A stretch of 64,000 nucleotides of DNA, from positions 179,789 through 243,788 of the forward strand of contig NZ_KQ947378.1 of NCBI RefSeq assembly GCF_001484765.1, given 5' to 3'. How positions within the stretch are numbered: position 1 is the stretch's first letter; the number at the start of each line of letters is the position of its first letter. The position numbers and the translations under genes were made by a program. Shown here piece by piece: positions 26,806 through 35,390 of the stretch. The notes below the pieces were generated by a model. It saw only the letters and a program-made list of their open reading frames with translations. It had not been told where the DNA came from and made no database searches. Source of the DNA: Entomohabitans teleogrylli. Its GTDB lineage: Bacteria; Pseudomonadota; Gammaproteobacteria; Enterobacterales; Enterobacteriaceae.

Positions 26806-27674
26806 TACCCGAAGCAGTCATCAAGATGAAGCTGAGAAATAATGTCTGTAACATCAGGAGATTCGTTTTCCTGATCTCCTTGGGTGTAGGAATCTGCATA
26901 ATTTTCTTCTCTCCAGTTATAGTATCCTATGCTGTCAAGATATATCTCCGTATCGAAGATGCTTCCGTATTTCGATAAAAATGCCTGTATATAAAGAAGT
27001 GAAACCCGGGTTGCCTTCCTGATTAAATGATAGAGATCCAGCCACTGCTCGAAAGTTGAGTTGTAGTTAGGGTTTATGTTTATTGGGATTACTCCGTGAG
27101 CTAAGTGATTTCGAAGATTTCTAACTAAATTTAAACCATAGCATTTATGGTGTATTTCATATTTAAAGCTGTTGTTTAAGTTTTTATTGTATGTACTGCA
27201 ATATTTTTCGAAGGAAATTCTTAAGTTATCATTAATATGTGGCATGTGCTTAGGGATGTGTAATTTTTCCATGCTTTCAAATAATATTATAGCTTTAACG
27301 CTTTCATCTCTGATGTCATTTTTGAACCGTTTGTTAAGTCTTTCGTTGTAATATTGTGAAACAAAACGGTAGGTTTCTTCAAGTGCATTGATGGTGTAGA
27401 AAAATCTCGTTAATTCAGTGGCATATAGGCTGTAATGCTTTCCCTCAGAGTCCAATGCTTCAACAGCTGGTTCACACATGAATATAGACTGGCGGTCATG
27501 CTTCCAAGGGGATATTTCAACATTTTCAAGCATTGATGATAATCTTATCCATTCACTAATCGCTCGTATTTTAATGTCGGCACTACCTATGAAGAAAGAT
27601 GAAAAATAATAGACTTCATGGGCGTGCTTACTTAGTTCAGATAAGGAGCTGCATATAGGGCATTCTTTTTTCAT
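26784..27674 (-). CDS. HEPN-motif protein in an operon with the integrase
   Basis: A 296-residue protein with no close family I can name. An N-terminal CPIC near residues 5-8 is a possible zinc half-site. Residues 185-194 read RNLRNHLAHG, which fits the R-N-x3-H catalytic pattern of HEPN ribonucleases, in an all-helical context. HEPN proteins are common RNA-cleaving toxins in defence and toxin-antitoxin systems. The start overlaps the integrase stop (ATGA-type), so both share a transcript. Assignment rests on the motif alone. Confidence 0.6.
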   Translation of the reverse strand: MKKECPICSSLSELSKHAHEVYYFSSFFIGSADIKIRAISEWIRLSSMLENVEISPWKHDRQSIFMCEPAVEALDSEGKHYSLYATELTRFFYTINALEETYRFVSQYYNERLNKRFKNDIRDESVKAIILFESMEKLHIPKHMPHINDNLRISFEKYCSTYNKNLNNSFKYEIHHKCYGLNLVRNLRNHLAHGVIPININPNYNSTFEQWLDLYHLIRKATRVSLLYIQAFLSKYGSIFDTEIYLDSIGYYNWREENYADSYTQGDQENESPDVTDIISQLHLDDCFGYYKFSNF

Positions 27675-28681
27675 GATGGATTTTCATTACTTTGCAACGG
27701 GTTGAGTTTTACAGCATCTTCTAGATGGTCAGGGGCAAAGTGCGCATATCGCATAGTCATTTTTATGTCGGTATGGCCGAGTACGCGCTGCAAGACCAAA
27801 ATATTACCACCATTCATCATAAAGTGGCTGGCGAAGGTATGGCGCAAAACGTGGGTAAGCTGTCCTGCCGGTAGTTCGATACCTGTTCTTTCCAGAGCTG
27901 ACCGGAACGCGCCATAACAATCACTAAACAACCGGCCTTTTTTATCATCAGGCAAGGACTCATAGAGCTCTTTGCTAATTGGAACGGTGCGGTTTTTTCT
28001 GCCTTTTGTGTTGGTGTATGTGATTTTGTATTTCGCAAGCTGGCTTTTTCTCAGACTCTCGGCCTCAGACCACCGTGCGCCAGTGGCGAGACAGATTCTT
28101 ACCACGGTTTCTAAATCAGGGTGATCATGCCGTTTACACTCTCCGAGCAGTTGCGAAATTTGGTCGTGAGTTAGCCAGGCCATTTCCATTTCTTCTGTGC
28201 GGAATGGGCGCATATTTTTCAGTGGGTTTTCACCCTTCCATTCTCCGAGGCGGTTTAGCTCATTGAACACTGCCCGGAAGTAGGCCAGCTCAAGATTAAG
28301 CGTGCGAGGCGATACCTCTTTCACTCTGTTTGAACGGGCATACTCACCTTTTAACCGTTTTTCTCGGTAGCGGGAAAACATCTGCGCATCGAAATCGCGT
28401 GCGAGTGGTTCGCCCATACACTCAAAAGCATGGTGCATGGCTAACTGGCGTTTCAAGCCGTCTTTCAGTGTAATACCATGAGCGCTATACCATGAATCAA
28501 CCAGCTCTTTTAGCGTGCGCCTGTCTTCCTTTTCTTCCTGCCACGGGTTTTGAATGGTGTACTGTTCAAACGCCAGCGCCTCGCCTTTGGTGGCGAATTT
28601 CTTTCTGATACGTTTGCCTTTTGCACCGTTTGGATAGAGCTCGCAAATCCAGCCGCCAGCAGGATTTTTACGCACGGTCAT
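27671..28681 (-). CDS. int: Prophage tyrosine integrase
   Basis: A 336-residue P2-type site-specific recombinase. An arm-binding N-terminus (residues 1-55) and a SAM-like core-binding domain (56-165) precede the catalytic domain with R203 (GARWSEAE), H277-x2-R280 (HVLRH), H303 (LGHTD) and the nucleophile Y312 (RYAHFAP). It recombines attP with the 3' end of tRNA-Ile(CAU). It sits beside attL and is transcribed toward it, as in P2 and 186. Confidence 0.95.
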   Translation of the reverse strand: MTVRKNPAGGWICELYPNGAKGKRIRKKFATKGEALAFEQYTIQNPWQEEKEDRRTLKELVDSWYSAHGITLKDGLKRQLAMHHAFECMGEPLARDFDAQMFSRYREKRLKGEYARSNRVKEVSPRTLNLELAYFRAVFNELNRLGEWKGENPLKNMRPFRTEEMEMAWLTHDQISQLLGECKRHDHPDLETVVRICLATGARWSEAESLRKSQLAKYKITYTNTKGRKNRTVPISKELYESLPDDKKGRLFSDCYGAFRSALERTGIELPAGQLTHVLRHTFASHFMMNGGNILVLQRVLGHTDIKMTMRYAHFAPDHLEDAVKLNPLQSNENPS

Positions 28682-28690
28682 TAGTTAACC

Positions 28691-29233
28691 TCATTCCTCA
28701 TATAGCTGGACAATCCAGTCATAAACATTGATTAATTCGCCGGTGTCGCGGATTACAATTTCGCTATTATCAATTCGGTCTAATCGGAATGTTCGTAGTT
28801 GTCTGCGTGAGTGACAATAGCCTGTCATGCTTTGTTCGTTAATTTCTTTTATGTCAACCTCTCTATAAGATGAATTGCCGTTAGAATCCGTGTATCTGAA
28901 GGAAATATTTTTGAACCAATCCTTTGTGTTGTGATTGCCATAGAATGGCTTTGACTTATTCACATGAGTATTTTGTTCAGTTGCAACTGATGGAAACGCA
29001 TCTTTTTTGTTTATATTCATACGACGAATCGTAATGAGAAAGACAATAACGGGAATTGTTAACGCTGTTGCATAATCACCACTCAAAAATGCGCCTAAAG
29101 CTCCAATCGGGAAGATAAAAGCTGTAATTCCTTTAACCGCACGCATAATCAGTTTTTCAGGTGATTTCAAGTAAATAACCATTGAGAAAACCGACAAGCC
29201 TAATAGCAAAAATGGAATTATAGTATCCATCAT
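28691..29233 (-). CDS. Membrane protein with WYL-like C-terminal domain
   Basis: A 180-residue protein. Two to three hydrophobic segments lie in residues 1-70 (TIIPFLLLGLSVFSMVIYL; AFIFPIGALGAFLSG; ALTIPVIVFLITI). A soluble C-terminal part (about 105-180) contains SFRYTDSNGNSSYREVDIKE and GYCHSRRQLRTFRLDRI, the pattern of short WYL domains that bind ligands or nucleic acid. It lies between int and cI on the lysogenic strand, so it is probably expressed in the lysogen. A superinfection or sensing role is only a guess. Confidence 0.65.
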   Translation of the reverse strand: MMDTIIPFLLLGLSVFSMVIYLKSPEKLIMRAVKGITAFIFPIGALGAFLSGDYATALTIPVIVFLITIRRMNINKKDAFPSVATEQNTHVNKSKPFYGNHNTKDWFKNISFRYTDSNGNSSYREVDIKEINEQSMTGYCHSRRQLRTFRLDRIDNSEIVIRDTGELINVYDWIVQLYEE

Positions 29234-29262
29234 AATTTCCTTATTAATAACATTAAAAGCGA

Positions 29263-29841
29263 TTAGCTTGCATCGCTATAAAACCCGATTACTCGACCAA
29301 GAGCCTTAATCTCATCTATCCCGCACTCAAAAGGAACTTTGCCACCTGCTACATGGAGTTTCTTGCCGGGGAGTTTGGTTAGCTCTCGAATGCTTATCGC
29401 ATCATCAATGTTAACTAACCACAAGCCATCGGAGAGAGTTGAGTCTCTATCTATGAAGTGAAGTTTTCCATCAGCACGAACTACGTAGCAATCAGATTCC
29501 GGCTTGTTGATTAACTTAAGGTCAATACTCAAAGGGGAGTCTTCAGTTAATCTTTCTTCACTTAAAGTGAATGATGGGATTTCTTTTACGTTGGAGTTAA
29601 TTGCATTTTCGCTGTACTGCTCTCCCTCTCCCGTCAGTAACCATTTTAGGCTGGCACCAGTTTCAAGCGCGCATATAGCCGCAAAATCATATGAGATAGT
29701 GCCGCGTGTATAGCGGTTTGAAAGAGAGCTTGCGGAAATTTCAAAATGGTCTGCTAACTGAATTTTCTGGCGAAAACCATAAATCTCGCATATGCGATCC
29801 AGTATAGATACAGCCTCAAATGTGTAGTCTCTAATCTTCAT
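29263..29841 (-). CDS. cI: CI repressor, phage 186 type
   Basis: A 192-residue repressor that maintains lysogeny. The N-terminal HTH (QKIQLADHFEISASSLSNRY) is followed by a 186-CI-type oligomerisation domain (residues about 90-192). There is no LexA-like Ala-Gly cleavage site, in line with 186, where Tum rather than RecA inactivates CI. It is transcribed opposite to the early genes from the switch region. Confidence 0.9.
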   Translation of the reverse strand: MKIRDYTFEAVSILDRICEIYGFRQKIQLADHFEISASSLSNRYTRGTISYDFAAICALETGASLKWLLTGEGEQYSENAINSNVKEIPSFTLSEERLTEDSPLSIDLKLINKPESDCYVVRADGKLHFIDRDSTLSDGLWLVNIDDAISIRELTKLPGKKLHVAGGKVPFECGIDEIKALGRVIGFYSDAS

Positions 29842-29896
29842 TTGTGATTTCCATGTTGACAGCTACTCATTTGTTGAATAGAGTCCTCAATTGTGA
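29838..29896. promoter_or_regulatory. Genetic switch: early promoter pR and candidate CI operators
   Basis: A near-consensus rightward promoter is present: TTGACA (29856-29861), 17-base spacer, TAGAGT (29879-29884). Three related direct repeats, tcatttgtga (29838), tcatttgttga (29867) and tcaattgtga (29887), flank and overlap it and are candidate CI sites. The first overlaps the cI start codon. Confidence 0.6.
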
Positions 29897-29970
29897 AGTT
29901 CATTGATGGCAAACGTTGGCAAAACTTCGGCTATCAATGGAAAATGTTTACCAATGGGGAATCATGCAAT

Positions 29971-30234
29971 ATGGCTTCTGAAATCGCAATCATCAAAGTG
30001 CCTGCACCTATCGTTACTCTGCAACAATTTGCAGAGCTTGAGGGTGTTTCTGAACGCACCGCTTATCGCTGGACAACCGGCGACAACCCTTGTGTACCAA
30101 TCGAACCCCGCACCATCCGTAAAGGCTGCAAGAAAGCAGGTGGCCCGATTCGCATTTATTACGCACGATGGAAAGAAGAGCAGTTGCGTAAGGCGTTGGG
30201 TCATTCCCGTTTTCAACTCGTCATCGGTGCTTAA
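29971..30234 (+). CDS. Apl/Cox-like excisionase and repressor
   Basis: An 87-residue DNA-binding protein. ATG 29971 (ASEIAIIKVPAP) is the likely start; the upstream in-frame extension overlaps the early promoter. TLQQFAELEGVSERTAYRWT is the HTH. By homology to 186 Apl and P2 Cox it should repress the lysogenic promoter and direct excision by Int. It is the first gene of the early operon. Confidence 0.82.
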   Translation: MASEIAIIKVPAPIVTLQQFAELEGVSERTAYRWTTGDNPCVPIEPRTIRKGCKKAGGPIRIYYARWKEEQLRKALGHSRFQLVIGA

Positions 30235-30264
30235 TTCACTTTATGTGAATTGGAGGGATGCAAC

Positions 30265-30774
30265 ATGTTTGATTTTCAGGTTTCCAAACATCCCCACTAT
30301 GACGAAGCGTGCCGGGCTTTTGCGCAGCGTCACAACATGGCGAAGCTGGCCGAGCGTGCGGGTATGAACGTTCAAACGTTACGTAACAAGCTCAACCCGG
30401 AACAGCCTCACCAGTTTACGCCGCCTGAATTGTGGCTACTGACTGACCTGACAGAAGACTCAACCCTCGTTGATGGTTTTCTGGCGCAGATTCATTGCCT
30501 GCCATGCGTACCGGTTAATGAGCTGGCTAAAGACAAATTGCAGTCTTATGTCATGCGCGCAATGCGTGAACTCGGCGAACTGGCAAGCGGTACGGTATCT
30601 GATGAACGTCTGACCTCTGTCCGTAAGCACAACATGATTGAAAGCGTTAACGCTGGCATTCGCATGTTGTCGTTGTCGGCGCTGGCGCTGCATGCGCGTC
30701 TGCAGACTAATCCCGCTATGACGAGCGTGGTCGATACCATGAGCGGTATTGGCGCGTCATTCGGTCTGATTTGA
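30265..30774 (+). CDS. cII: CII regulator, phage 186 type
   Basis: A 169-residue regulator that in phage 186 activates the establishment promoter for CI. The HTH is MAKLAERAGMNVQTLRNKLN. The start MFDFQVSKHPHYDEACRAFA is the canonical family N-terminus and GGAGGG precedes it. It overlaps nothing and is followed at once by fil. Confidence 0.88.
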   Translation: MFDFQVSKHPHYDEACRAFAQRHNMAKLAERAGMNVQTLRNKLNPEQPHQFTPPELWLLTDLTEDSTLVDGFLAQIHCLPCVPVNELAKDKLQSYVMRAMRELGELASGTVSDERLTSVRKHNMIESVNAGIRMLSLSALALHARLQTNPAMTSVVDTMSGIGASFGLI

Positions 30775-30781
30775 GGTGCGT

Positions 30782-30982
30782 ATGCTGAAAAGTGAACCAT
30801 CATTCGCGTCTCTGCTCGTCAAGCAAAGCCCCGGCATGCACTACGGCCACGGCTGGATCGCAGGTAAGGACGGCAAGCGCTGGCACCCGAGCCGCTCACA
30901 GGCTGATTTACTGGCTGGCCTCTCTACTCAAAAGCAGGGGGAATCATGGCTATCGAAGCTGTTTCCGCGACTGTTTCGCTGA
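30782..30982 (+). CDS. fil: Fil filamentation protein
   Basis: A 66-residue homologue of the 186 Fil protein, which blocks host cell division when expressed. The diagnostic stretch is SLLVKQSPGMHYGHGWIAGK, then DGKRWHPSRSQADLL. ATG 30782 follows GAGG; the in-frame GTG six bases upstream is less likely. It overlaps the next gene by 37 bases. Confidence 0.82.
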   Translation: MLKSEPSFASLLVKQSPGMHYGHGWIAGKDGKRWHPSRSQADLLAGLSTQKQGESWLSKLFPRLFR

Positions 30983-31284
30983 AAGCGGGCGAACGTCTGG
31001 CCGGTCTCAATCATGTAGCTGAATTGCGCGCGAGATATTGGGGAGATAGCTGGAAAGGGGTCGAGCGTTTTGTCGATGATATGCGCGATAAACGTGATCC
31101 ACAATTTGAAGAAAATAATCGGGCGCTGGCCGCTATCTTCTTTCTGGCAAAAATACCGGCGGCTCGTCATGAGCTCGAATTAAGTGAGCTGACTACTGAC
31201 GAGAAAAAGGCGCTTATTACAGCGATGAACCATTTTCGCGCAGTAGTGAGCTTATTTCCCAAACGGCTAACAATGCCGAATTAA
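30946..31284 (+). CDS. Early phage protein of 186-like phages
   Basis: A 112-residue soluble protein typical of the early operon of 186-type phages (I recall it as a DUF5347-type protein, not verified). It contains AELRARYWGDSWKGVERFVD. No catalytic motif is seen. Its start lies inside fil in another frame, behind GGGGGAA. Confidence 0.7.
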   Translation: MAIEAVSATVSLKAGERLAGLNHVAELRARYWGDSWKGVERFVDDMRDKRDPQFEENNRALAAIFFLAKIPAARHELELSELTTDEKKALITAMNHFRAVVSLFPKRLTMPN

Positions 31285-31351
31285 TCCAAACAGAAATTTA
31301 ATGGCGTAAACCCGCCGGGCTTCTTATTGCCCGAAAACAGGAGAATCAATT

Positions 31352-31579
31352 ATGCGTAATACCGAAACCCATACTTTTAACACCGATAGCGTTGCGCTGG
31401 CCGTATTGCTGACCGATGCAAAAAAAGAAGAGCGCAAAGACCGCGCTCTCGCAGTTTCAATCCGCCTTGAGGCGCTAGCGATCCATATCACCCAAAAGGG
31501 TATGAGCGGTACCGAAGCCGCCGAACTGCTGCGCCGTGAAGCTAATCGCTTTGAGAACGAATCACAGGAGCTGCACTAA
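31352..31579 (+). CDS. DUF2732-type early phage protein
   Basis: A 75-residue helical protein (AVLLTDAKKEERKDRALAVS) found after the CII/Fil genes in P2/186 phages. Function unknown. AGGAG precedes it and its stop touches the next start. Confidence 0.75.
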   Translation: MRNTETHTFNTDSVALAVLLTDAKKEERKDRALAVSIRLEALAIHITQKGMSGTEAAELLRREANRFENESQELH

Positions 31580-31800
31580 TGGCCGACGCAATGGATTTAG
31601 TACAACAGCGCGAGCAGGAAGACCGCGAACGCCACATCAGCAACGCGCGCAGCCGTATCGCTGCGCAATCTCGTTTCCTCTGCGAAGAATGTGACGCACC
31701 AATCCCGGAAGCTCGCCGTATTGCGATTCCGGGTGTGGCCTTTTGCGTGACCTGCCAGCAAATAACCGAGCTCAAATCCAAGCATTACAGGAGTGTATAA
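31579..31800 (+). CDS. TraR/DksA-type zinc-finger protein
   Basis: A 73-residue member of the TraR/DksA family. The four Cys of the zinc finger are in FLCEECDAPIPEARR and FCVTCQQ (C-x2-C...C-x2-C), preceded by a coiled helix (LVQQREQEDRERHISNARSR). TraR-like proteins bind RNA polymerase in the secondary channel and mimic ppGpp/DksA. P2 Orf82 is the likely counterpart. Confidence 0.86.
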   Translation: MADAMDLVQQREQEDRERHISNARSRIAAQSRFLCEECDAPIPEARRIAIPGVAFCVTCQQITELKSKHYRSV

Positions 31801-32079
31801 ATGGCTATCCGCATCGAAGTCGGTGACAAATGGGTTATTACCTGCGACCAATATCAATTTATCCTGAATGAAAAGAAAGTCGTTAAGACCGGTAATAAAG
31901 CTGGTGAGGAATGGCTCGACACTATCGGCTATTACCCCAAAATTAATCAGCTTATTTCTGGTCTGATTCATCACCATATTCATGGTTCAGAAATGAATTC
32001 ACTTAATTCCATTGCTGATGAAATAACTCGTATCGGTGAACTGTGCGCTGTGTCTTTTCGAGGGTGTAACAATGAGTAA
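31801..32079 (+). CDS. DUF5405-type early phage protein
   Basis: A 92-residue protein like P2 Orf83 (VGDKWVITCDQYQFILNEKK). Function unknown. It directly follows the zinc-finger gene and overlaps the next ORF by eight bases. Confidence 0.7.
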   Translation: MAIRIEVGDKWVITCDQYQFILNEKKVVKTGNKAGEEWLDTIGYYPKINQLISGLIHHHIHGSEMNSLNSIADEITRIGELCAVSFRGCNNE

Positions 32080-33046
32080 ATCCAACTTGCTCGATAAGCA
32101 AAAAATATTGCAGCGTCAGTCTTTGAGCTTAGAAGATAAAATTGAGATAACTATGCGTCGTATAAAGGACTTTTACAATCATTTTGACGGTGAGGTTTAC
32201 TGCTCATTCTCTGGTGGCAAAGACAGTACGGTACTACGCCATATTGTTATGAGCATGGAGCTAAAAATGCCATTCGTATTCAGCAATACTGGGTTGGAAA
32301 TGCCAGAAGTTGTTGATTTCGTGCGTAAGCAGGCCAGCACTGATTCGAGTGTTATTCAGGTTAAACCAAAAGTTGCCTTTAATGAAGTTTGGAAAAAATA
32401 TGGTCTTCCTATTGGCAGTAAAAAAGTAGCCAAGATGATTCGTGTTTTGCAAGAGGGGGATAATGGAAAGAACACTAATATGCATCGTCTTTACGATACT
32501 GGAATTAATTCAAAAGGAGAAATAGCTAAAAGCTGGAAGATACCTGAAAAATGGAGGGTGTATGTTAATGATCAGGCACCGCGTATTACAGATTTGTGCT
32601 GTGACTTCCTCAAAAAAGAGCCTCTTGATACATATGCCAAAGAATCTGGCCGTCACGGTATTAGTGCCATCATGGCTGATGAAGGAGGTGCGCGCGAAAT
32701 GCGTACTCAGTGCAACGTTTACGAAGGTAAGCGACCTAACTGCGCCCCTATGCTGTTCTGGCTTGAAAGTGATGTATGGGAATATATAAACACGCGCGGT
32801 GTAGAAATATGTGAAGTTTATTTCGACAGGGAAATCAATGGATGTCGTGTACCTGCCGAAAAAAGAACTGGCTGCATGTTTTGCGGGTTTGGCGTACATC
32901 TTGAAAAGGGAATGAATCGTTTTCAACGCATGGCCATTTCTCATCCGCGTCAGCACTCGATTGTTATTGACAGAATGGGAATGGGGCGTGCTCTGGATTT
33001 AATCAATGTCAAATATTTGCCTGATGTTGAGGCAAGTAATGATTGA
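32072..33046 (+). CDS. PAPS-reductase-family (PP-loop ATPase) protein
   Basis: A 324-residue adenine-nucleotide alpha-hydrolase. The PP-loop SGGKDST is at residues 47-53. Cys-containing motifs DLCCDFLKKEP and GCMFCGFG suggest an iron-sulphur or thiol site as in DndC/PAPS-reductase-like proteins. ATG 32072 is chosen over an upstream frame that lies in the previous gene. Its end overlaps gene A by eight bases. Related ORFs occur in P2-like phages; the role (DNA or RNA thiolation, or another sulphur transfer) is not known. AT content is higher than its neighbours, suggesting a late insertion. Confidence 0.75.
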   Translation: MSKSNLLDKQKILQRQSLSLEDKIEITMRRIKDFYNHFDGEVYCSFSGGKDSTVLRHIVMSMELKMPFVFSNTGLEMPEVVDFVRKQASTDSSVIQVKPKVAFNEVWKKYGLPIGSKKVAKMIRVLQEGDNGKNTNMHRLYDTGINSKGEIAKSWKIPEKWRVYVNDQAPRITDLCCDFLKKEPLDTYAKESGRHGISAIMADEGGAREMRTQCNVYEGKRPNCAPMLFWLESDVWEYINTRGVEICEVYFDREINGCRVPAEKRTGCMFCGFGVHLEKGMNRFQRMAISHPRQHSIVIDRMGMGRALDLINVKYLPDVEASND

Positions 33047-35276
33047 GTACGCTTATCCGTGGAATACTCCACGGTCGGCAATAGCCAGCCCATATCTTAC
33101 CTATGACCAACAGCATCGCCGCGACCGTATGTTCGCGGCTTTGCTGCATGCGAGAAAAGTGCTTTCTCTCCAGCCCGAGTGCGTGCGCTTTGACGTTTAT
33201 CGCACCGCGGCGGTGCTGGAGCAAAATCAGGGCAGTCAACGAGCCAATGCCTTTTTAATCAGCTTTTGTAAAAAGGCATTGCCGCGTCTTGAACTGGTCG
33301 TAAAAAAATATGAGTGTGCGGGTATCAAAAGCAACGTATCAGCCGCTGTTTTTGGTGGTCATTTTGATACCCAGCTTATGCAATATCTGGCGTCACGCAT
33401 GGTCAATATGGTCGCCAGATATAACCGCCTCCCCGATATGTCGCGCGCCGATATTGACCTGCTGGCCGCTGATATCGCTAATTTCATTCGCGCTGAACTG
33501 GCCGACATTGATGACACCGGATTTAGCGAGCTTAAAACGCTGTACACGTGGTACATGCGCGCCGGTATTATTTCCCTGCAATTCGACGTTAACCCGCCGC
33601 ATTGGGAGCGGGTGACAAAGAAATATGTCGGTGAGGATGAAATTGCCCCAGCCATCACCCGCATGTTTAATGAGGTTTGGTGGCGTGGCCGTTTGCGTCG
33701 CATTGCTGCTGCATGGCGCGAACACCTGCACATTGCCGTTGGCAACGTCAGCAAGAAAAAGCATGCCTACGCGAGTAAAAACTGCGTCATCGACTGGCGC
33801 GAGCAGAAGCGTCGCACGCGTGAATTTCTCAAGGGGCTGGATCTGGAAGACGAAGACGGCAACCGCATCAGCCTGATTGAAAAATATGATGGTTCGGTCG
33901 CTAACCCTGCGATACGTCGCTGCGAGCTGATGACGCGTATCCGTGGGTTTGAAAATATCTGTAATGAACTCGGATACGTCGGGGAGTTTTACACCCTGAC
34001 TGCACCGTCTAAATATCACGCCACGACCAAAGCGGGATACCGTAACAGCAAATGGAATGGAGCCAGCCCGTCGGATACGCAAGGTTATCTCACCGGTCTT
34101 TGGGCGCGCATTCGGGCCAAGCTGCATCGGGAAGAAATTCGCATTTTCGGCATACGTGTTGCCGAGCCTCATCACGACGGAACGCCGCATTGGCACATGC
34201 TTATGTTCATGTTGCCGGAAGACGTCGAGCGCGTGCGCCTAATCATCCGTGATTATGCGTGGGATGAAGACCGCCACGAACTGAGAAGCGATAAAGCCAA
34301 AAAAGCGCGCTTTCATGCTGAGGCCATTGATCCGGAAAAGGGCAGCGCTACCGGCTATGTTGCTAAATACATTTCAAAAAATATCGACGGCTATGCTCTC
34401 GATGGTGAAACCGATGACGAAAGCGGTGAGCTGCTGAAAGATACAGCTCCTGCCGTATCAGCATGGGCGGCTCGCTGGCACATCCGTCAATTCCAGTTTA
34501 TCGGCGGTGCGCCGGTGACGGTCTACCGTGAATTGCGTCGCCTCGCTGATAGCGAGACCGCGCACGGTCTAAGCGTTGAGTTTGCCGCCGTCCATGATGC
34601 CGCCGACGCCGGTGACTGGGCTGGTTACGTTAATGCGCAGGGTGGCCCGTTTGTCCGTCGCGATGATTTGCAGGTGCGCACGCTGTATGAACCGCGCGCC
34701 GAGTTTAACCAGTATGGCGAGGAAACTCTCTGTATTCGTGGCGTATACGATTCCGCCGTCGGCGCTGACACCCCGATTTTAACCCGGCTAACGCAGTGGA
34801 AAATTGTGCCGAAGCGTGCCGTTGATTTGGCCGTTGACGTTAAGGGCGCTCCTGCGCCCTCTTGGAGTTCTGTCAATAACTGTACGGGAAGTGGAAGTGT
34901 TCCCCTGGGCCTCGATTTATCCAAACCGTTGAGTCGAAGTCAAAGGTGGAAGTTAACAACCCGGCTCAGGGGTAAGGAACGGGTTTCAATGCGGGAGTTT
35001 GTCCACGGAACGGATAAACAAAGCGCTGCAATTGACAGAACAATAGACGAGATTCAGCTTATGACCGGCGAAACTATTAGCCGGGGTGAGGCCTTGCACC
35101 TAATGGCCGGTGGCAAAAGCTGCATAAATGGGAAATGGTGTCGTGGTTCTGTTGCCGGTGAAATTTTCCCGGCTACGCCATCACACCTGGTAAAGGCGAG
35201 AACGTGCAGGGAGCATGCAAGACAAATCCTGAATCGAGTCGCGGGGTTAACTGATGTCTATAAGATAAAAGCATAA
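33039..35276 (+). CDS. A: Replication initiator endonuclease gpA
   Basis: A 745-residue HUH rolling-circle initiator that nicks the phage origin. The metal-binding H384-W-H386 (GTPHWHML) and the paired catalytic tyrosines Y440 and Y444 (GYVAKYISKN) match P2 gpA. In P2 the origin lies inside gene A itself, so it probably does here. The C-terminal 100 residues contain Cys and His that may bind zinc. ATG 33039 overlaps the upstream gene. Confidence 0.93.
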   Translation: MIEYAYPWNTPRSAIASPYLTYDQQHRRDRMFAALLHARKVLSLQPECVRFDVYRTAAVLEQNQGSQRANAFLISFCKKALPRLELVVKKYECAGIKSNVSAAVFGGHFDTQLMQYLASRMVNMVARYNRLPDMSRADIDLLAADIANFIRAELADIDDTGFSELKTLYTWYMRAGIISLQFDVNPPHWERVTKKYVGEDEIAPAITRMFNEVWWRGRLRRIAAAWREHLHIAVGNVSKKKHAYASKNCVIDWREQKRRTREFLKGLDLEDEDGNRISLIEKYDGSVANPAIRRCELMTRIRGFENICNELGYVGEFYTLTAPSKYHATTKAGYRNSKWNGASPSDTQGYLTGLWARIRAKLHREEIRIFGIRVAEPHHDGTPHWHMLMFMLPEDVERVRLIIRDYAWDEDRHELRSDKAKKARFHAEAIDPEKGSATGYVAKYISKNIDGYALDGETDDESGELLKDTAPAVSAWAARWHIRQFQFIGGAPVTVYRELRRLADSETAHGLSVEFAAVHDAADAGDWAGYVNAQGGPFVRRDDLQVRTLYEPRAEFNQYGEETLCIRGVYDSAVGADTPILTRLTQWKIVPKRAVDLAVDVKGAPAPSWSSVNNCTGSGSVPLGLDLSKPLSRSQRWKLTTRLRGKERVSMREFVHGTDKQSAAIDRTIDEIQLMTGETISRGEALHLMAGGKSCINGKWCRGSVAGEIFPATPSHLVKARTCREHARQILNRVAGLTDVYKIKA

Positions 35277-35341
35277 CTAAGTTCATCCTTATCAGTTACA
35301 TACAAATTATGGTTGCGACAATTTTTTCTTCCATCCTTTTG

Positions 35342-35370
35342 TTGATACGTGATACTGTATGTTTATACAG
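35342..35370 (+). promoter_or_regulatory. LexA box and promoter of tum
   Basis: CTGTATGTTTATACAG (35355-35370) is a full LexA consensus (CTG-N10-CAG). It covers the -10 of a promoter with TTGATA (35342-35347), 16-base spacer and TATACA (35364-35369). LexA should silence tum until SOS. Confidence 0.92.
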
Positions 35371-35390
35371 TATCCCGAGTTGGAGGTTGT

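Noticed and set aside
33393-34196. 267-aa minus-strand ORF
   Set aside because: Inside gene A on the opposite strand; gene A has all HUH motifs in its frame.
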